A stretch of 64,000 nt of DNA from Flavobacterium amniphilum (GTDB taxonomy: Bacteria; Bacteroidota; Bacteroidia; Flavobacteriales; Flavobacteriaceae): the NCBI RefSeq assembly GCF_023634845.1, contig NZ_JAMLJL010000016.1, positions 1 through 64,000 on the forward strand, written 5' to 3'. The notes below the pieces were generated by a model that did no database searches, was not told the origin of the DNA, and saw only the letters and a list, made by a program, of their open reading frames with translations. The position numbers and the translations under genes are program-made. Positions 1 to 10,479 of the stretch are shown here, piece after piece. Every line of letters starts with the position of its first letter. The stretch's first letter is position 1.

Positions 1-824
1 GCCGAATACCTTCTGACAGTTTACGGTAAAGATGACAAAACACCGATTGCCGTATTGTTGAGCCGATCAGCCGATATGGTGGCACTCTTACTGGGAATTT
101 TAAAAACCGGAAGATCTTATATTCCGTTGGATCCTCATTTCCCAACAGACCGTTTGGAATACATCATTGAAAACAGTCAAAGTAAGACCTTGATTTTTGA
201 GAAAGACTATAGCTTGAATTGCAGTGATGCGGTAGGAATGGTTTCCCTTGAAAGTATTTTGGAAGGAATCCAGGAATACAATGGAACTGTTGCAGAAGTT
301 GTTTCTCCAAAAGATACTGCTTATATCATTTACACTTCGGGTTCAACCGGAAATCCAAAAGGAGTGGAAATCGGCCACCAGTCATTGGTGAATTTCTTAA
401 CGAGTATTCAAAGCCAACCGGGATTCACTGAAAATGATACGATGTTTTCGGTAACAACGTATTCTTTCGATATTTCAATATTGGAATTCTTTACACCGCT
501 TATCTCGGGTTCAACTTTATATGTTGCAAGTCAGGAAGTATTGTCAGATCCGCTTTTGGTTATTGAAAAATTGGAAGAAATACAGCCAACAATTATTCAG
601 GCTACGCCAAGTTTCTACCAAATGTTATTCAATGCAGACTGGAAAGGCAGCAATTCATTAAAAGTATTGTGCGGTGGCGATTTATTAAGCGAAGCTTTAG
701 CCGAAAAACTGGTGAACCATACACAGGAAGTCTGGAATATGTACGGACCAACGGAAACCACAATTTGGTCGAGTATGAAGAAAATCGAACAGCCGAAAGA
801 TGCTTCGAATATCGGAAAGCCACT
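1..824 (+). repeat. Copy 1 of an 824-bp apparently identical adenylation-domain duplication
   Basis: Bases 1-824 match 3148-3971 with no difference found on reading them together (offset 3147). The first mismatch is at 825, after which scattered, mostly silent differences appear. The unit covers the substrate-binding core of the adenylation domain. It may extend left of the window, since the match starts at base 1. Confidence 0.9.
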
Positions 825-3800
825 CCACAACACCCAGTTTTACATTCTGGATGAACAATTAAACCCAAAACCAATTGGTTTCACGGGAGCGATTTACATT
901 GCGGGTGACGGATTAGCTAAAGGTTACTATAAAAACGAAACTTTAACCCAGGAACGATTTATTAAAAATCCATTCAGTGATAACAGTCTATTATACGAAA
1001 CAGGCGACGTTGGTAAATGGAATACCAATGGAGAAATCGAATTTTTAGGGCGGAATGATAATCAGGTTAAAATCCGTGGTTACCGAATTGAATTGGGTGA
1101 TATTGAGAACGCTATTCTGCAGTATTCTGAAGATTTGAAACAAGCGGTTGTTGGAGTAAAAGAAACAAATTCGGTTAAAGTACTGGTTGCTTATCTGGTA
1201 TCCGGTTCAGAAGTTGATAAAACTGAATTGAGAGCTTTTCTTCAAAAGAAATTACCGGAATACATGATTCCCGGATTCTACCTTGTAATGGATGCGTTTC
1301 CATTAACACCAAATGGTAAAATCAACAGGAAAGCATTGCCAAATATATCAGCAAATGATATTGTAAAAAAAGAGTATGTGGCACCACGAAATCAGGTTGA
1401 ACAGGATTTGGTTGAAATCTGGCAGGAATTGTTGGGTGTTGAGAAAGTAGGTATTGCAGACAATTTCTTCGAACTCGGAGGCCATAGTTTGGTAATGGCC
1501 CAAGTCATAAACAGAATTCAAAAGCAATTGGGTCAAACCGTATCGTTTACTTCTTTCTTTGAAAACTCAACTGTTGAAGGTTTAAGTGCACAATTGAAGC
1601 AAGTTGAATATGTAGCCATTCCAAAAGCTTCCGAAGCAGCATCTTACCCATTGACAGCTTCACAAAGCCGATTATGGATATTAAGTCAGTTGCCTGGCGG
1701 TTCATTAGCATACAACATGCCGGCAGCCGTTACATTAAAAGGTGCTATCAATGCAGATAAATTCAAGCAATCATTCCAATTATTGATTGAAAGACATGAG
1801 ATATTAAGAACTTATTTTAAAACAAGTAAAGAAGGAGAAATCCGTCAATATATAGTGCCGGTTGCGGATACGGATTTTAGTATCACTGAGAAAGATTTCA
1901 GTGCTTCTGATAATATTGATAAAACCATTTCTGATTATTTGCTGGAAACAAACAGTATTCCTTTTAACTTGGAAAAAGCACCATTAGTGAGAGCATCTCT
2001 AATCAAATCAGAAGAGGATGAGTATGTATTTTTCTTATCAATACATCATATCATCGGTGACGGTTGGTCGATTCAGTTGCTAATATCTGAGATTGTAAAA
2101 ATTTACAATGCATTGATGCAAAATGCAACGATAGACTTACCGCAATTAAATATTCAGTATAAAGATTATGCAGTATGGCTGAATGATGCATTGCAACAGG
2201 AAAAACAGCAAGTTTCGGAGCAATATTGGTTAAAACAGTTTGAAGGTGAATTACCGGTTCTGGAATTGCCAAGTTTCAAAACACGTCCGGTGGTTCAAAC
2301 GTATAACGGAGATTACATAAACCGTCAGTTTTCTAAATCATTTTTACAGAAACTGAAAGCATTTTCGAAAGAAAAAGATGTTACATTATTCATGACTTTG
2401 ATGGCGGGTATTAATGCATTATTGTACCGTTATACCGGACAGGATGATATTATAATCGGTACTCCGATAGCCGGAAGGGAACACCCGGATCTGGAAAACC
2501 AAATGGGATTATTCCTGAACACACTTGCCATCCGTACATCATTTAAGGAAAAAAGCAGTTTCCTTGATTTGTTAGGAGTTCAAAAGGAGACGTTATTAAA
2601 TGCTTATGACCATCAAAGTTATCCTTTTGATGAGTTGGTTGAAAAACTAAAATTAAGAAGAGATACCAGCCGTTCGGCTTTATTTGATGTTTTGATTGTA
2701 TTACAAAATCAAGGTCAATTAAGTAGTCTTAATAAGGATGGACTTGCTGATCTCGAAGTCAGCGATTATAATTTCGCCAGAAAAACTTCACAGTTTGACA
2801 TAAGTTTTACGTTTGTCGAAGCGGAAGGGCTCGGACTTACAATTGAATACAACACAGATATTTATAACGAATATCTGATTGACAGAATGTTTGTGCATTT
2901 TGAAAGTCTTTTAACCGAATTTTTAGAACAGCCACAAGCACTTCTGACATCTGTTGATTTTGTTTCCGAATCTGAAAGACAACAGTCACTAATTGATTTT
3001 AATAACACAGAAGTTGCTTATCCGAAAGACAAAACGGTTGTTGGTTTATTTACTGAACAAGCTGAAAAAACGCCTAATAATCAAGCATTAAAAGACGAAT
3101 CGAAATCGTATTCCTATGCTGAACTTGACCATTTGTCAAATCAAATAGCCGAATACCTTCTGACAGTTTACGGTAAAGATGACAAAACACCGATTGCCGT
3201 ATTGTTGAGCCGATCAGCCGATATGGTGGCACTCTTACTGGGAATTTTAAAAACCGGAAGATCTTATATTCCGTTGGATCCTCATTTCCCAACAGACCGT
3301 TTGGAATACATCATTGAAAACAGTCAAAGTAAGACCTTGATTTTTGAGAAAGACTATAGCTTGAATTGCAGTGATGCGGTAGGAATGGTTTCCCTTGAAA
3401 GTATTTTGGAAGGAATCCAGGAATACAATGGAACTGTTGCAGAAGTTGTTTCTCCAAAAGATACTGCTTATATCATTTACACTTCGGGTTCAACCGGAAA
3501 TCCAAAAGGAGTGGAAATCGGCCACCAGTCATTGGTGAATTTCTTAACGAGTATTCAAAGCCAACCGGGATTCACTGAAAATGATACGATGTTTTCGGTA
3601 ACAACGTATTCTTTCGATATTTCAATATTGGAATTCTTTACACCGCTTATCTCGGGTTCAACTTTATATGTTGCAAGTCAGGAAGTATTGTCAGATCCGC
3701 TTTTGGTTATTGAAAAATTGGAAGAAATACAGCCAACAATTATTCAGGCTACGCCAAGTTTCTACCAAATGTTATTCAATGCAGACTGGAAAGGCAGCAA

Positions 3801-4809
3801 TTCATTAAAAGTATTGTGCGGTGGCGATTTATTAAGCGAAGCTTTAGCCGAAAAACTGGTGAACCATACACAGGAAGTCTGGAATATGTACGGACCAACG
3901 GAAACCACAATTTGGTCGAGTATGAAGAAAATCGAACAGCCGAAAGATGCTTCGAATATCGGAAAGCCACTTCACAATACCCAGTTTTACATTCTGGATG
4001 AACAATTAAACCCAAAACCAATTGGTTTCACGGGAGCGATTTACATTGCGGGTGACGGATTAGCCAAAGGGTATTATAAAAATGAAACTCTGACACAAGA
4101 GCGATTCATCAAAAATCCATTTAATGACAACAGTTTATTATACGAAACAGGCGACGTTGGTAAATGGAATACCAATGGAGAAATCGAATTTTTAGGCCGA
4201 AATGACTTTCAGGTTAAAGTACGCGGATACCGAATTGAATTGGGTGACATTGAAAGTGCCATCTTACAGTATTCGGATGCATTGAAACAAGTGGTGGTAG
4301 ACGCAAAAGAGGTTAATTCAGAGAAGGTACTGGTTGCTTATCTGGTATCCGGTTCAGAAGTTGATAAATCTGAATTGAGAACATACCTACAAAAGAAACT
4401 ACCGGAGTATATGATTCCTGGTTTCTATGTGATATTGAATGAATTGCCACTGACTTCTAACGGTAAAGTCAACAGAAAAGCTTTGCCTAATATCGTTGAA
4501 AATGATTTGATCAGAAGGGAATATGAAGCACCAAGTAATGATGTAGAGCAAAAACTGGCTAAAATCTGGCAGGATATCTTAAGTATTGACAAAGTAGGTA
4601 TTACTGATAATTTCTTTGAACTAGGAGGAACTTCCCTTCAAATTATCAAATTACACCATAGGATAGATTTAGTGTGGCCTCGGATTATGACTGTTCCGGA
4701 TTTATTTGAATTCAACTGCATTAAAGACATCGCAAATTACATCTATAGAAATTCTGAACAGGAAATTTTAGAAGTAGAACAAGAAGAAATGAAATTTTTT
4801 GAAATATAA
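1..4809 (+). CDS. Non-ribosomal peptide synthetase, 5'-truncated (A-PCP-C-A-PCP)
   Basis: The reading frame is open from base 1, so the true start lies before the window. In order I see most of an adenylation domain (about 1-1330; A3 core YTSGSTGNPKG), a carrier domain with GGHS (serine codon at 1486), a condensation domain with HHIIGDGWS (first His codon at 2044), a second adenylation domain (about 3000-4480) and a carrier with GGTS (serine codon at 4633). Both adenylation domains read by eye as specificity code DILQLGMIWK. The closely related DILQLGLIWK is a well-known glycine code, so both modules probably load glycine. There is no thioesterase or epimerase. The C-terminal tail is short and acidic and could be a docking motif. 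The next gene starts 11 bases downstream, so the two are probably co-transcribed. The first adenylation domain is an almost exact copy of the second (see the repeat entries). Confidence 0.95.
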   Translation, partial: AEYLLTVYGKDDKTPIAVLLSRSADMVALLLGILKTGRSYIPLDPHFPTDRLEYIIENSQSKTLIFEKDYSLNCSDAVGMVSLESILEGIQEYNGTVAEVVSPKDTAYIIYTSGSTGNPKGVEIGHQSLVNFLTSIQSQPGFTENDTMFSVTTYSFDISILEFFTPLISGSTLYVASQEVLSDPLLVIEKLEEIQPTIIQATPSFYQMLFNADWKGSNSLKVLCGGDLLSEALAEKLVNHTQEVWNMYGPTETTIWSSMKKIEQPKDASNIGKPLHNTQFYILDEQLNPKPIGFTGAIYIAGDGLAKGYYKNETLTQERFIKNPFSDNSLLYETGDVGKWNTNGEIEFLGRNDNQVKIRGYRIELGDIENAILQYSEDLKQAVVGVKETNSVKVLVAYLVSGSEVDKTELRAFLQKKLPEYMIPGFYLVMDAFPLTPNGKINRKALPNISANDIVKKEYVAPRNQVEQDLVEIWQELLGVEKVGIADNFFELGGHSLVMAQVINRIQKQLGQTVSFTSFFENSTVEGLSAQLKQVEYVAIPKASEAASYPLTASQSRLWILSQLPGGSLAYNMPAAVTLKGAINADKFKQSFQLLIERHEILRTYFKTSKEGEIRQYIVPVADTDFSITEKDFSASDNIDKTISDYLLETNSIPFNLEKAPLVRASLIKSEEDEYVFFLSIHHIIGDGWSIQLLISEIVKIYNALMQNATIDLPQLNIQYKDYAVWLNDALQQEKQQVSEQYWLKQFEGELPVLELPSFKTRPVVQTYNGDYINRQFSKSFLQKLKAFSKEKDVTLFMTLMAGINALLYRYTGQDDIIIGTPIAGREHPDLENQMGLFLNTLAIRTSFKEKSSFLDLLGVQKETLLNAYDHQSYPFDELVEKLKLRRDTSRSALFDVLIVLQNQGQLSSLNKDGLADLEVSDYNFARKTSQFDISFTFVEAEGLGLTIEYNTDIYNEYLIDRMFVHFESLLTEFLEQPQALLTSVDFVSESERQQSLIDFNNTEVAYPKDKTVVGLFTEQAEKTPNNQALKDESKSYSYAELDHLSNQIAEYLLTVYGKDDKTPIAVLLSRSADMVALLLGILKTGRSYIPLDPHFPTDRLEYIIENSQSKTLIFEKDYSLNCSDAVGMVSLESILEGIQEYNGTVAEVVSPKDTAYIIYTSGSTGNPKGVEIGHQSLVNFLTSIQSQPGFTENDTMFSVTTYSFDISILEFFTPLISGSTLYVASQEVLSDPLLVIEKLEEIQPTIIQATPSFYQMLFNADWKGSNSLKVLCGGDLLSEALAEKLVNHTQEVWNMYGPTETTIWSSMKKIEQPKDASNIGKPLHNTQFYILDEQLNPKPIGFTGAIYIAGDGLAKGYYKNETLTQERFIKNPFNDNSLLYETGDVGKWNTNGEIEFLGRNDFQVKVRGYRIELGDIESAILQYSDALKQVVVDAKEVNSEKVLVAYLVSGSEVDKSELRTYLQKKLPEYMIPGFYVILNELPLTSNGKVNRKALPNIVENDLIRREYEAPSNDVEQKLAKIWQDILSIDKVGITDNFFELGGTSLQIIKLHHRIDLVWPRIMTVPDLFEFNCIKDIANYIYRNSEQEILEVEQEEMKFFEI
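3148..3971 (+). repeat. Copy 2 of the 824-bp adenylation-domain duplication
   Basis: This is the second copy of bases 1-824, inside the second adenylation domain of the same gene. The encoded residues are identical through the A3-A5 motifs and stay almost identical until near the A8 motif, where the copies diverge. The pattern fits recent gene conversion or an unequal crossover between two glycine modules. Confidence 0.9.
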
Positions 4810-4820
4810 AAAAAAGTAAT

Positions 4821-7800
4821 ATGGATATCGCAATAATTGGGTTAAGCTTAAGATGCGCCAATATAAAAACGTTACAACAATACATAGATCTTTTGAGAAA
4901 TTGTGGTGTTAGTACCATTCAGCCTACAGAAGACAGAATTATACATTCAAGAATTTTGAAAAAGGATTCTTATCACCCTTATGGGTTTTTGGACAGGGTT
5001 GATTTATTTGATCATGAGTTTTTCGGTATATCAAAAGCTGAGGCAAATACCATTGATCCCGGTCACAGAATGATTTTGGAAGGTGTATGTGAAGCTGTGG
5101 AAAACAGTGGGTATAATCTAGATGAAAAAACTTTTCAATCAACCGGATTGTTCACTTCGTTTCCTTCAAGTGTTTATAATGTATTGTACCAGTCTGAAAA
5201 TAAAGGCATGGATTTTATTGGCGGAATACCTTCGATTGGCGGTGGTAGGATTGCTAATATTTTAAACATACGAGGACCGGTCATGAACATTGATACTGCA
5301 TGTTCATCTTCTTTGGTTGCCGTGCATGAAGCAGTTCAGTATTTAAAGAGCGGGCAGATCGAAAAAGCGATTGTAGCCGGTTCACATTTGAAATTCATGT
5401 TCAATGAGGCCAATACTCTTGAAAATGATCCAATTATGTCCAGCGATGGAATCTGTAGAGCGTTTGATGATTTAGCTGCCGGAACAACCGGAGGCGAAGG
5501 AGTGGCAGCTGTGGTTCTAAAGCCATTGGAATTAGCCTTAAGAGATAACGACAATGTATTAGCTGTAATTAAAGGTTCTGCCATTAATAATGACGGAAAC
5601 AGATCGAGTAGTGTAACGGCTCCGAGCCCTGTGGCCCAGAAAGAGGTAATCCTGAGTGCTAATAAAAATGCTAATGTTCCTCTGGTATCAGTTGGTTATA
5701 TCGAAACACACGGAACCGGAACTAAGTTGGGCGATCCCATTGAGTACAAAGGAATAAAAGATGCGTTTTCATCACAAACAGAACCTTACGCTGTCCGTAT
5801 TGGAACTTTAAAACCAAATATCGGTCACTTGGATAACATGGCAGGTTTGTTTGGTATGATAAAAGCAGCGGCAGTACTTAAGGAAAAGGAATTTTTCCCT
5901 TTGGCAAATTTCTCCAATACCAACAAATTTATTGAGGAGGAAGAAAATATTGTTCTTCAGAAAGAAGGAAATAAATGGGCAAGTGATAAAATCAGGAGAG
6001 CTGGTGTGAGTTCGTTTGGTTTGAGCGGAACGAATGCACATGTTGTTCTGGAAGAATATGTGTCAAATACCAAGGAATATGCTAAACCGGATACTAACAA
6101 CAATTGGTTTAAAATAGCTGCCAAAAGTAAAAATGCTTTAAAACAATATATTGAAAATATCTCCAATTTTATTTCTGAAACTACTGAAATTGGGAACTTG
6201 GCATATACCATGAATACCGGTAGAACTGATTATAAGTTCCGATTAGCAGTTTCCGGAGACAACATCGAAGAAATAAAGGAATCACTTTTAAATCAAAAGG
6301 AGAAATGTGAAAGTCTGAATACGGCAAAATATACTAAAGTTGCTTTATTGTATCTTTCCGATGACATACAGCCTATTGATAACTACTTAAGCTGTGATGC
6401 ATTTAATGCCATTTACCAAGGCCAAAAGAAAGAAATTGACAGTAATGATATAAACTCTTCTGTTTCACAAACACTGGCATTTCAGACTTCTTTATTCAAA
6501 TATCTTTCGGCGAAAGGATTTATCATCAACCAACTTATTTGCAACGGAAGTATCTCTAAGGTTTCCAAAGCAATTATTGATGGAAATAATTCTGTTCCAA
6601 ATGATTTAGGTTTTGATGCTAAGTCAGAATTGGATTTTGAAAAATTAAGATTATTGGCTAAAAACTGTAATGAAAACAGCACTTTATTAGTGATTGTGGG
6701 AACTGATGGTTATTTAATGCCTAATATCTTTGAAACATTAAGAAGTGAGCAAATTCCGGGTGTTGATTTGTTAAAAACCATGACTGACAAAAACTGGAAT
6801 GCATTATGGGCCGACTTCTATAACAACGGACTGACATTCGACTGGAATAAGTTTTACCAAAATCAGTCTTTTAGAAAAATAGATGCGCCTACATATCCTT
6901 TTGAGAAGATTTCCTGCTGGAATGAAATCAATAATCCTTTACTTTTTCAGCCAACTGACAATAAAGTATCAATTCAGGAGGTAAAGTTTTTATCCGAAAA
7001 CCTGGACGAGGAAGAAGTTGTTATGGATATCCTGAAAGAAGTTCTGAAAAATTATGATATAAAACTTACGGATGACTTCTTTGAATTGGGCGGAAATTCA
7101 ATTGTTGGGATCCAATTCATCAACCGCATAAATGAAATATTCGGCATAGCGATAATTTTTGATGACTTATTCAACTGTTACGAAATCAATGAGATTATTG
7201 CTCTTGTAAAAGATGAAGTCAGTAAGAAAGAAAGTAAAATAACTGATAGCAAAGAAGAAATTCAACCGGCAATTGAAATGTTCGAGGCATCAAACTCACA
7301 AAAGAGAATGTGGGTGGAATCTCAATTTGACGGTTCTTATTATAATATTGATTTAACATATGTTGTAAAAGGAACAATTGATATTACTATTTTCAAGGAA
7401 ACGTTGGTGGAATTGATTAAGAAACACGCTTCTTTACGATCATTTTTCTTCCTGGATGAAAACGGTGTGATCCAACAAAAAGTCAAAGAAATCAATGCAA
7501 TTAGCATTAATGACTATTTTACTCTTGAATCTGAAACAGATGCATCATCAGTTGAACTAAAAAAGGAAGAGGCAAAAAAAACCAGATTTGACCTAGAAAA
7601 TGGACCGTTGTTCAAGTCAACTTTAATCCAGTCTGAGCAGGAAGATGACAAACTCCTTTTTGTTTTTCACCACATTATTTTCGACGGTTGGTCAGTTGGG
7701 ATTTTTGTAAAAGATTTTGTTACAATTTACCAACAAATTTTAAGTAAAAACTATAATCCTGAACCCAATAAAACTGATTATTTGGATTATCTGGTTTGGC

Positions 7801-10442
7801 TTAAGGATAGTTTAAGTCCCGAAAAAATTGAACCTTATAAATCGTATTGGCAAAATAAATTGAAAAATGTCAATTCAAACTTACAATTAGGGAACCCAAG
7901 TCCGCAAACAGATAAAGGTGCAAGGGTTAAACATATTATTGATGAACAGCTACGAAACAAATTGAATGATTTCGCCGGTAAAAACCGTACAACACTGTTT
8001 GTTGTATTAATGGCTTCAGTCCGTACATTTTTATACCGTTTGGCACAGGAAAATTTTGTTATCGGGACACCAATTTCCGGAAGGGTTAAAAAAGATTTTG
8101 AATCGGCTATTGGTTTGTTTATTAATACTTTACCAATCTATTCTGAAGTTGATAATGATCAAAGTTTTATCGATTGTTTGAGCAATGAAAGAGCAAGTGT
8201 AACGAAAGCTTTGGAGTATCAGACTTATCCGTATGATATGATATTGAACGACCTGAAAGTTGTTAATAAGCAATCGTTTTTTGATGTACTTGTGGTATTG
8301 CAAAACCAGGATAACAGATCTGGACTTCTTAGCAAAGGTGACTTACCATTTGAAATTTTGATGGATACCAATCAGGCAGCGCAATTTTCAAGGTTTAATA
8401 TGACATTTACTTTCTATGAAGCTCCAAATGCTATTGAATTGGAACTGGAATACAAAGTTGATGTGTTCGGCTCAGAATTTATCCAGACAGTAATTGAATC
8501 TTATTTCCATTCTTTGGAGCAGTTTTTAGAACTTCCTGAGAAAAAGATTTCTGAACATTCAATGTTAAATGATGATCAGTATAATAAAATTGTATATGAA
8601 TTTAATGACACCAAGGTTGATTATCCAAAGGATAAGACGATAGTTGATTTTTTTGAGGCTCAGGTTAAGAAAACTCCAAATAAAATAGCATTAATATTTG
8701 AAGAGCAAACCATGACTTATAAAGAATTAGATCAAAGGTCTAATCAATTGGCTCATTATTTACAAAGTCGAGGAGTTACCACAGAAAGTAATGTTCCATT
8801 ATTAATGGATAGAAGTATCGATATGGTTTTAGGTATTATGGCCATATTTAAAGCGGGAGGGGTTTATGTTCCGGTGAGTCCAAGTTTTCCATTAGAGAGA
8901 ATAAATTTTATATTAAATGATCTGGATGCAGAAGTTGTATTAGTTCAAGAGCAGTATAGTAGTATTTTATCTATCGAGACTTCAAAAATAATTGTTATAG
9001 GAGATCAAATTGTAGATAAAGAATCTATGGAAGGCTTAGTAAATCAAGTTAGCCCTTCTGATTTGGCCTATATAATTTATACCTCTGGAACAACGGGTGT
9101 TCCTAAAGGAGTTATGATTGAACATTTAGGCATGTTAAATCATTTGTTGTGTATGGTTGAGGAGTTTGATCTGAATCAGACTAGTCGTTTAGCTCAGACT
9201 GCACCTAGTACTTTTGATATATCTATTTGGCAATTATTGAATAATTTGATAGTAGGTGGTAGTATTGTGATTTATAGTGATGATGTTATAAAAGACGTTT
9301 CCTTGTTTTTAAAATCAGTGTCAAAAGACCAGATCAATATTTTACAATTAGTTCCATCGTATTTAGAGTCTTTATTTTCATTTGATGATGGTACTTATTT
9401 AGAAAAAGTAGATACATTATCAGTTACAGGAGAAGCAGTAACAAAAGATGTTTTGCAACAATGGTTTAGTCATTACCCCGGTAAGAGAGTATCAAATGCT
9501 TATGGTCCATCAGAAGCATCTGATGATGTTAGTTTTTATCATATGACCAGTTTACCGGAAAGTAGTAGTATTTCGATAGGTAAACCTATCAGAAATATCC
9601 AGTTATATATTTTAGGAGATGCAGATCAGTTGATGCCAGTAGGGGTAATAGGTGAGTTATGTGTTTCAGGAATTGGAGTAGGACGGGGATATTGGAAAGA
9701 TGAAAAAAAGACCAAAAAGAGTTTTGTAAAAGACCCATTTAATAAAGAAGAGGATGCGCGGATGTATCGTACAGGAGATCTGGCGCGCTGGTTAGAAGAT
9801 GGTAATATAGAGTATGTAGGCAGAAAGGATGACCAGGTAAAGATACGGGGTTATCGCATTGAGCTTGGGGAGATTGAGAATGCTTTAACTCAAATAGAGT
9901 CAGTCAAACAAGCGGTAGTATTCACCAATGCAGATATAAATGGAAATAAACGGCTAGTAGGTTATGTCGTGGTAGAAGGAGAGTTTGATAAACAATACAT
10001 CCAAGACCAGTTAAAGACTAAGTTACCTGACTATATGGTACCTCAGTTGTGGGTTACTTTAGACAAAATTCCATTGACCAGAAATGGCAAAGTCGATAAG
10101 AAAGCATTACCAGATCCAGATTTATCAGATTTATCCACAAAGAAGTATGTCGCCCCAAGAAATGAAATAGAAGAAAAGTTAGTAGCAATTTGGCAAGAAG
10201 TTCTTGGACTTGATAAAATAGGCGTTGCCGATGATTTCTTCGAATTAGGCGGACACAGCTTAAATGCAACCAGATTAATCAGTATTGTTCACAAACAATT
10301 CGACGTGAAATTATCAATAGTTGATTTGTTTGACAATACAATCCTCGAGAATTTATCCTTATTAATCGAAAACACAATAGCCTTCAGTACATATGAAAAA
10401 GCTGATGTTTTAATAGAAGAAAGTGAAAATTTCACGCTGTAG
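4821..10442 (+). CDS. Hybrid polyketide synthase/NRPS (KS - degenerate AT - carrier - C - A - PCP)
   Basis: This 1873-residue protein starts with a beta-ketoacyl synthase whose catalytic set is intact: Cys161 in DTACSSSL, His297 in HGTGT and His336 in NIGH. Residues about 430-720 occupy the acyltransferase position but are shortened, and the usual GHSxG active site reads NGSIS (Ser577). The post-AT linker ending in TYPFEKISCW is kept. A carrier domain follows (GGNS, Ser760), then a condensation domain (HHIIFDG, His950/951, Asp955), an adenylation domain (about 1265-1770, code read as DIWQSTADDK, not assigned) and a carrier (GGHS, Ser1813). No ketoreductase, dehydratase or thioesterase is present. 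By inference the KS module adds one unreduced malonate-type unit, with malonyl transfer supplied in trans. The acidic C-terminal tail could dock to the TubC-type N-terminus of the large NRPS downstream. Confidence 0.95.
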   Translation: MDIAIIGLSLRCANIKTLQQYIDLLRNCGVSTIQPTEDRIIHSRILKKDSYHPYGFLDRVDLFDHEFFGISKAEANTIDPGHRMILEGVCEAVENSGYNLDEKTFQSTGLFTSFPSSVYNVLYQSENKGMDFIGGIPSIGGGRIANILNIRGPVMNIDTACSSSLVAVHEAVQYLKSGQIEKAIVAGSHLKFMFNEANTLENDPIMSSDGICRAFDDLAAGTTGGEGVAAVVLKPLELALRDNDNVLAVIKGSAINNDGNRSSSVTAPSPVAQKEVILSANKNANVPLVSVGYIETHGTGTKLGDPIEYKGIKDAFSSQTEPYAVRIGTLKPNIGHLDNMAGLFGMIKAAAVLKEKEFFPLANFSNTNKFIEEEENIVLQKEGNKWASDKIRRAGVSSFGLSGTNAHVVLEEYVSNTKEYAKPDTNNNWFKIAAKSKNALKQYIENISNFISETTEIGNLAYTMNTGRTDYKFRLAVSGDNIEEIKESLLNQKEKCESLNTAKYTKVALLYLSDDIQPIDNYLSCDAFNAIYQGQKKEIDSNDINSSVSQTLAFQTSLFKYLSAKGFIINQLICNGSISKVSKAIIDGNNSVPNDLGFDAKSELDFEKLRLLAKNCNENSTLLVIVGTDGYLMPNIFETLRSEQIPGVDLLKTMTDKNWNALWADFYNNGLTFDWNKFYQNQSFRKIDAPTYPFEKISCWNEINNPLLFQPTDNKVSIQEVKFLSENLDEEEVVMDILKEVLKNYDIKLTDDFFELGGNSIVGIQFINRINEIFGIAIIFDDLFNCYEINEIIALVKDEVSKKESKITDSKEEIQPAIEMFEASNSQKRMWVESQFDGSYYNIDLTYVVKGTIDITIFKETLVELIKKHASLRSFFFLDENGVIQQKVKEINAISINDYFTLESETDASSVELKKEEAKKTRFDLENGPLFKSTLIQSEQEDDKLLFVFHHIIFDGWSVGIFVKDFVTIYQQILSKNYNPEPNKTDYLDYLVWLKDSLSPEKIEPYKSYWQNKLKNVNSNLQLGNPSPQTDKGARVKHIIDEQLRNKLNDFAGKNRTTLFVVLMASVRTFLYRLAQENFVIGTPISGRVKKDFESAIGLFINTLPIYSEVDNDQSFIDCLSNERASVTKALEYQTYPYDMILNDLKVVNKQSFFDVLVVLQNQDNRSGLLSKGDLPFEILMDTNQAAQFSRFNMTFTFYEAPNAIELELEYKVDVFGSEFIQTVIESYFHSLEQFLELPEKKISEHSMLNDDQYNKIVYEFNDTKVDYPKDKTIVDFFEAQVKKTPNKIALIFEEQTMTYKELDQRSNQLAHYLQSRGVTTESNVPLLMDRSIDMVLGIMAIFKAGGVYVPVSPSFPLERINFILNDLDAEVVLVQEQYSSILSIETSKIIVIGDQIVDKESMEGLVNQVSPSDLAYIIYTSGTTGVPKGVMIEHLGMLNHLLCMVEEFDLNQTSRLAQTAPSTFDISIWQLLNNLIVGGSIVIYSDDVIKDVSLFLKSVSKDQINILQLVPSYLESLFSFDDGTYLEKVDTLSVTGEAVTKDVLQQWFSHYPGKRVSNAYGPSEASDDVSFYHMTSLPESSSISIGKPIRNIQLYILGDADQLMPVGVIGELCVSGIGVGRGYWKDEKKTKKSFVKDPFNKEEDARMYRTGDLARWLEDGNIEYVGRKDDQVKIRGYRIELGEIENALTQIESVKQAVVFTNADINGNKRLVGYVVVEGEFDKQYIQDQLKTKLPDYMVPQLWVTLDKIPLTRNGKVDKKALPDPDLSDLSTKKYVAPRNEIEEKLVAIWQEVLGLDKIGVADDFFELGGHSLNATRLISIVHKQFDVKLSIVDLFDNTILENLSLLIENTIAFSTYEKADVLIEESENFTL

Positions 10443-10479
10443 CTTTTTTATGAAAATATTAATATTTAAAAAATTAAAA

